20,592 nucleotides of DNA from an uncultured Endomicrobiia bacterium (lineage in GTDB: Bacteria; Elusimicrobiota; Endomicrobiia; Endomicrobiales; Endomicrobiaceae), in the NCBI GenBank assembly GCA_938040055.1, contig CALHWY010000019.1, positions 1-20,592 of the forward strand, given 5' to 3'. The notes beneath the pieces are model-generated. The model searched no databases. It had not been told where the DNA came from and saw only the letters and a list, made by a program, of their open reading frames with translations. Shown here in pieces: positions 7,148 through 13,100 of this stretch. The first letter of the stretch is position 1. Each line of letters starts with the position of its first letter. The translations under genes were made by a program, and so were the position numbers.

Positions 7148-7150
7148 ATA
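7121..7150 (+). promoter_or_regulatory. Candidate promoter of the giant gene, embedded in the upstream terminator
   Basis: TTTACA (7121-7126, five of six consensus bases) lies in the terminator loop. TATATA (7145-7150) follows after 18 bp, with an overlapping TATAAA at 7147-7152. The start would be near 7158, giving a leader of about 24 bases carrying the G-run ribosome-binding site. Some promoter is needed here because the terminator should block read-through. Confidence 0.5.
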
Positions 7151-7167
7151 AACGATTATTTCCTCAA

Positions 7168-7178
7168 GGGGGGGGGAG
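7168..7178 (+). promoter_or_regulatory. Ribosome-binding site with a run of nine G
   Basis: Nine consecutive G (7168-7176) followed by AG form an extreme Shine-Dalgarno ending a few bases before the ATG at 7182. It decides the start of the giant gene. The homopolymer is long enough for slipped-strand length variation. Confidence 0.7.
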
Positions 7179-7181
7179 AAC

Positions 7182-10100
7182 ATGTTTACCAAAAAATTAA
7201 AACAGGAAGGGCTGAGAAAAACGGCTGCGGTATTTACCGCCATCAGTTTTATGCTTTCCATTTTTACATCAGGCGGTTTTGCCGCGCCGTCTCAAATGCC
7301 TATGCGGGCGCAGTCTGCGAAGATTGCGCCTGCATTACCTGCCGACTATATAGTGCCTTTTAATATAGGGCGCGTTACCGATGCGGTCAACTATAAAAGC
7401 GATAAAGTTATAGTGCAGATACAGGATCTGCATTCGCATGAAGAAACGCAAAGAAATATCGCGGGCATAATTTCTTTTCTCGATTCAAAGTATAAAATAG
7501 GAAATATATACGTTGAAGGGGCCGTGGGCGATATTGATACTTCCTGGCTTGCCGGCATTGAGGACGAAGCGGTCAAAACGTCGGTAATCGATTCTCTTCT
7601 TGCAAAAGGCGTTCTTACCGGCGCCGAATATTATTCTGCCGTGTCGGGCAAAACGAAAGTTCTTAAAGGAATGGAAGATAAAGACGCTTATCTTGAGAAT
7701 TTCCGCAGGCTCATACGGATTAATTCAAGCAAAGACGAAATAAAAGCGGCTTTTCCGGAAATTAAAGAAATGTTTGCCTTTTTGTCGGACAAATATTACA
7801 GTAAAGAAAATAAAAAAATAGACGAAACTGTAAGAAAATACCGTGAAGGCAAAATATCTTTTGAACGCTATTTTGCTTATATAGTCAAAAAAGCGCGGGA
7901 CAAAAATGTTTATTTCGGCTTTTATCCGGCGCTTATTGCTTTCAGCAATATAATAAAAGCGCAGAGCCGTCTTAATAAAAAGAAAATAAACGCGCAGATG
8001 ACGGCTTTTATGGATGAACTTAAAGAAAAAGTGTCTTTCAGCGAATATAAAGAGATTGTAAGCAATTTCGGAAAACCCGAAACCGAAGCCGTTTTCTATT
8101 TTAAACTTGCCGAGGCATATGAAAAATACGGATATAACGGCAAATACGGAGAACTTGCCGAATTCCTTAGATTCATAAATCTGAACCAGCATATTAATCC
8201 CTTGGATCTGGTAAGGGAGGAAAAAGAACTTCTTAGAGAAGTGAGAGAGAAATATTCCGTTTCCGGCGTTGAAAGAGACCTGCTTTTTATCTCGGATTTT
8301 CTGGGGCTTATGGAATCTTTTCTTAATAACAAAATTACGGCGGCCGAATACAAATATTTTGAACGCGAACTTCCGCGCTTTAAAACTCTCTGGGCGCAGT
8401 ATACTCTGGTGTCGGGACTTCCAAGCCTTGACGGCTATTATTCTCTGTTTGAAGGTTTTTACTCTTTAAATCTTGCCAGAAACAATATTTTCGTAGACAA
8501 TGTGACGGAAAGCAAAGGCGGCAAAAACTCGGGAGAACTTGCGTCTTTTGACAAAAATTCCGTAAACGGCATTTCCGCAATGATAAGCGCCGCCAAAGAA
8601 CTTGACATAGTGGTGGCAGGAGGATTTCACACTCAGGATATTTCCCGGATTTTGCAGAGCTCAAAACAGAGTTATGTAGTGGTTACCCCTAATGTGACCC
8701 GGGACGCTTCCGCCGCCGACCGGCTGTTTAATGAGGACATTATACGCATTTCAAAGTTTATTCCCGCAAACGCGTACCAAAAAGCGATCGCCTCCGCGCG
8801 TTTGAATTTTATTGACGACGCCGATAAATCCCAGATACTTAACGCGGTAGTGGGAACATATATTTCAAAAGAAGTGCTTGACGCCGCTTTGAGCGCGTTG
8901 GACGAGCAGACAAGGGATGCGGCCGCCGCGGATCCCCGGCTTCTGGCAGACATAGTAAAAAATGAGATAATCGCCAATATCGCCGGACAGCTTGAGCAAA
9001 AAGGAATCTCTGATTTCAATGTCGCCGGAATTGAAATTGCCGAAAACGGTTATAAAGTCACGGCGGGCTCCCGCGAAACGGGACAGAAAACTTTTAATGT
9101 GGACGAAGAAGGCGCGTCGGACAGCGGGCAAATCCAGCCTTTCAGCGTTCCAACGGCCAATAATATAGTCAAAACCGTCAGGCTGGCGAGCTTGTTAATG
9201 TCTTTCGGCGCTGCGGGAATGTTTTTTGCGGCCGCGCCCGTAGTAATTCCCGTTTCTCTTGCGGCGGCATCTTTGATTTTCGGCGCATTCGGCATATCCC
9301 TTAAAAAAAGCAGCGCGGCTGTTTCCGAGGCGCAGCGGCAGGCGAAGAGCTCTGAGCCGCTGACCGAGGCGCAGGCGGCGCAGTTAAAAGAAAATATAAA
9401 AAATGCGATAAGAAATTACGTGGGAGAAGAAAAATACGACAGGCTCGGCGTAGAAATATACGATACTGCCGGTTCGGATGATATAGCTCATGTATCCACT
9501 TCACGGACAGCGACGGGCAAGACGATAGTATTGGAGATAGACCTTCTTGCTTTCAGCAAACTTCTGGATAATGACAAAACCCAGGCGGAGAGAATTCTTA
9601 CGCATGAAGCGCGCCATATTCTCGGGCACGGCGAGGCTGGCGCTTATCTTGCGAATCTTTTGCCGAAACCGCTGGTAAAATTTTATAATGCCGGCAAAAA
9701 CCGGGCTTATGCGGAGTTTTATTCTTCTTTGAATGCAATGAAAGCTTTACAGGAAACGAATGCCGGCTTTGAGACCCGCAGGAAAACCGCCCGCAATCTT
9801 ATAGACGCGGCTGCCGGGCTGATGGCTTTTATGAAAAACGGAACTCTTGCGCACAGCGAAAGACGTAAAATTTTAAAGCTGATAAGCGAAGCCGTAAATG
9901 TTTTAAAAGCAGGAAATATAAACGAACTGGCCGGAGCGGAGACCGTTGAAAACGAAGCAACGGGATCTTCTTCCGTCGAGCCGGCGAGTTCCGGGCTTGC
10001 AGAAGGTTACAATCTTCTTGTCTCCGCAGTAAGGACCGCTTTCGTGAAAGTCTCCGACAATGCTGGCGTGGACAGGATCGCCGATGAAGCGCTTGAGGGT

Positions 10101-13100
10101 GCGGGTATAGAAAAAGGAAGCATAAATGAGAGCTTCTTCAAAAATCTTATAAAAAAGCTGCTTGAGAAAAGAAGCGGCGCGCAGCAGGCCGAAAGTTTAA
10201 CTATGGGTTTTGAAGACAGCGAAGAGGCCGCGAACAGATCTAAAGCGAACTTTTTCGGTTCGGCCGCGGCACAGTGGGTAAGAGAGAAAATGGGCGCGGT
10301 ATCTCTTAAAAGCATTATAAGCGACAAAAGAAATGCAGCCGCTGCCGAAAGAGTCGATTTTGTAAGCTATCCGCTTAACGGCGGCATAGGCTCAAGCCTT
10401 GAAAGAAAAGCTTATGTGGCTGCCGTAAGAAAATATCTTTCGGAACTTGACGCGGCAAGGAAAGCGCAGGATGCGGCCAAAATCGCCGATTTGAAAGCCC
10501 GCATGAAAAGCGGGGAGTATTTGTCGGAAGTTTCCGACAGCGAAATAAAGAATGCGCGGCTTGGAGCAAAAGCGTCGGATCTTTATTTTGAAGTAAACGG
10601 CGAACTCAAAAGCGTTTCCGAACTTAAAATGGAAAGAATGCTTATAGAGCGCGATCTGGGCATATATGCCGACGTCACTATGAAAATGCTCGTAAGCTCC
10701 GAAACGGTCGAATCCGTAGAAGAGCTGTTTAACAGAGAGAGCATGAAATATGCGGGCAGGACTTATAAAGAAATGTTTAAGAATATTGAAATGCTCGAAC
10801 AGGCTGCTTATCCGGTGGCGGAAATAGACCGGGAAAGCGGGCGGATAAGATTCATAACATCCCAGGTGGCGCCCGGCGGTCACGGTTACTGGGGATATTA
10901 TCTGTTAAAAGCCCTGCTTTCAAGAACGGATGCCGCAACCGGCGCGGCGGCTATAGGGGTTGTGAGCAATGAAGACGGTCTGAACAATAAAATTCCCGCC
11001 GAGCTTGCCGGTTTTATGGCAAGAGAGAAGATAGGCATAGTAATGCTTTCTACGACGGCGACGGATCTTGACAAAAAAGGCGGAAAGATAGGAGTTATCA
11101 AAAGAAACGGCAGATATGTCACCGGTATGATGGAAGCCGCGCAGGCGGAAAGCGCCGGTCAGACAAAAGAGTTTCAGGAGCTCGGCCTGACAATAGGAGA
11201 AAGAGGGGAACAGTTTTTCAATACGAATACCGTTCTTTACAATATAAGCGTGCTTGCGCCCATGCTTCAGGAGCTTATAGGCATTATCGGAGAAGAAGAA
11301 TTTGAGAAAGTGATAATGCCCGATCTTATAGAGAACAAAGACAAAAAGACCGGCAATATAAAGCTGGAGGGCGCGATAGGATCGGTCATGCTCAATCTCA
11401 ACGCTTTTTTTGAAACGACGGACAATGAAGAAGTAAAGGCGTTAAAGAGAAAATATGTCGGAGAGGGGCAGCTTGTAAGGATAGTCAATGCCGAAGAAGA
11501 GCTCAGAAGCAGCGTGTTTACGCCTGTTAAAAAAGCCATAGACATATGGTTCCAGAAATCAAGCGGCTATTACGGATTAAACGAAGACAGAATGGAGCTT
11601 GAAGAGAAGACGAAAAATCCGATACCCGCTTTTAATCTTGAAGGAAAACAGTATGAAGACATCCGCTACCTTGAGCGGAACTGGAAAAATACCGACGCCG
11701 CGGATATAAGAAGTTTGTCCGTCAAGGGCGAAAACATACAGTTTAACGGCGTCAGCCTTAAAGGCGCAGTAAAAATAATAAACGACTCGGACAAACCTTT
11801 GTTGATAGATATGCGCTTTCTTGAAGAAAACGGGCTTATAAGCAGAAACGACGAAGGCGGGATGATTTTCGGAGTGCCTTTTGAAAAAGGCCTGCCTGTG
11901 CTTGAAGACATAGAAATAGTACAAAATAAAAAAGGGACAATCAGAGCGGTTTCGACAAAGTCTACCGAGCAAGCGGATATTGGTAATGAGGCTGAAGTGA
12001 AAGAGATAACGGAAACGGCTCTTGAGGCAAGAAGAATTTCGGATGAGAATGACAAGAGCTTCTTCAGAAATCTCGTTAAAAGCCTGACGGCCAGAATAAC
12101 CGGAGCCGAGCGCGCGGAAAGTTTGACTATGGGCTTTGAAGACAGCGAAGAGGCCGCGGACAAATCCGAAGCTAATTTTTTCGGTTCGGGCGTGTCGCGG
12201 TGGGTAAGAGAGAAAATGGGCGCGGCATCTCTTAAAAACATAATATCCGACAAAGCCAACAGGGAAGCGGCTAAAACGGTAATCATTGAAAACAATCCTC
12301 TTAACGGCGGCATAGGCTCAAGCCTTGAAAGAAAAGCTTATGTGGCTTCGGTAAGAAAATATTTGGCTGAAGTCGATGGCGCGAAAAAAGCCGGGGATAT
12401 AAAAAAGATAGCGGCTTTAAAAGCGCAACTTGAAAGCGGCGCTTATCTTGACAAAGCTTCAGCGGCCGAAGCTAAAGATGTGCAGCTTGGAGCGAAAGCG
12501 TCGGATCTTTATTTTGAAGTAAACGGCGAACTCAAAAGCGTTTCCGAACTTAAAATGGAAAGAATGCTTATAGAGCGCGATCTGGGCATATATGCCGACG
12601 TCACTATGAAAATGCTCGTAAGCTCCGAAACGGTCGAATCCGTAGAAGAGCTGTTTAACAGAGAGAGCATGAAATATGCGGGCAGGACTTATAAAGAAAT
12701 GTTTAAGAATATTGAAATGCTCGAACAGGCTGCTTATCCGGTGGCGGAAATAGACCGGGAAAGCGGGCGGATAAGATTCATAACATCCCAGGTGGCGCCC
12801 GGCGGTCACGGTTACTGGGGATATTATCTGTTAAAAGCCCTGCTTTCAAGAACGGATGCCGCAACCGGCGCGGCGGCTATAGGGGTTGTGAGCAATGAAG
12901 ACGGTCTGAACAATAAAATTCCCGCCGAGCTTGCCGGTTTTATGGCAAGAGAGAAGATAGGCATAGTAATGCTTTCTACGACGGCGACGGATCTTGACAA
13001 AAAAGGCGGAAAGATAGGAGTTATCAAAAGAAACGGCAGATATGTCACCGGTATGATGGAAGCCGCGCAGGCGGAAAGCGCCGGTCAGACAAAAGAGTTT

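Noticed and set aside
7118..7363. 81-codon plus-strand frame overlapping the start of the giant gene
   Set aside because: It begins inside the terminator hairpin, lacks a ribosome-binding site and runs out of frame through the signal sequence of the giant protein.
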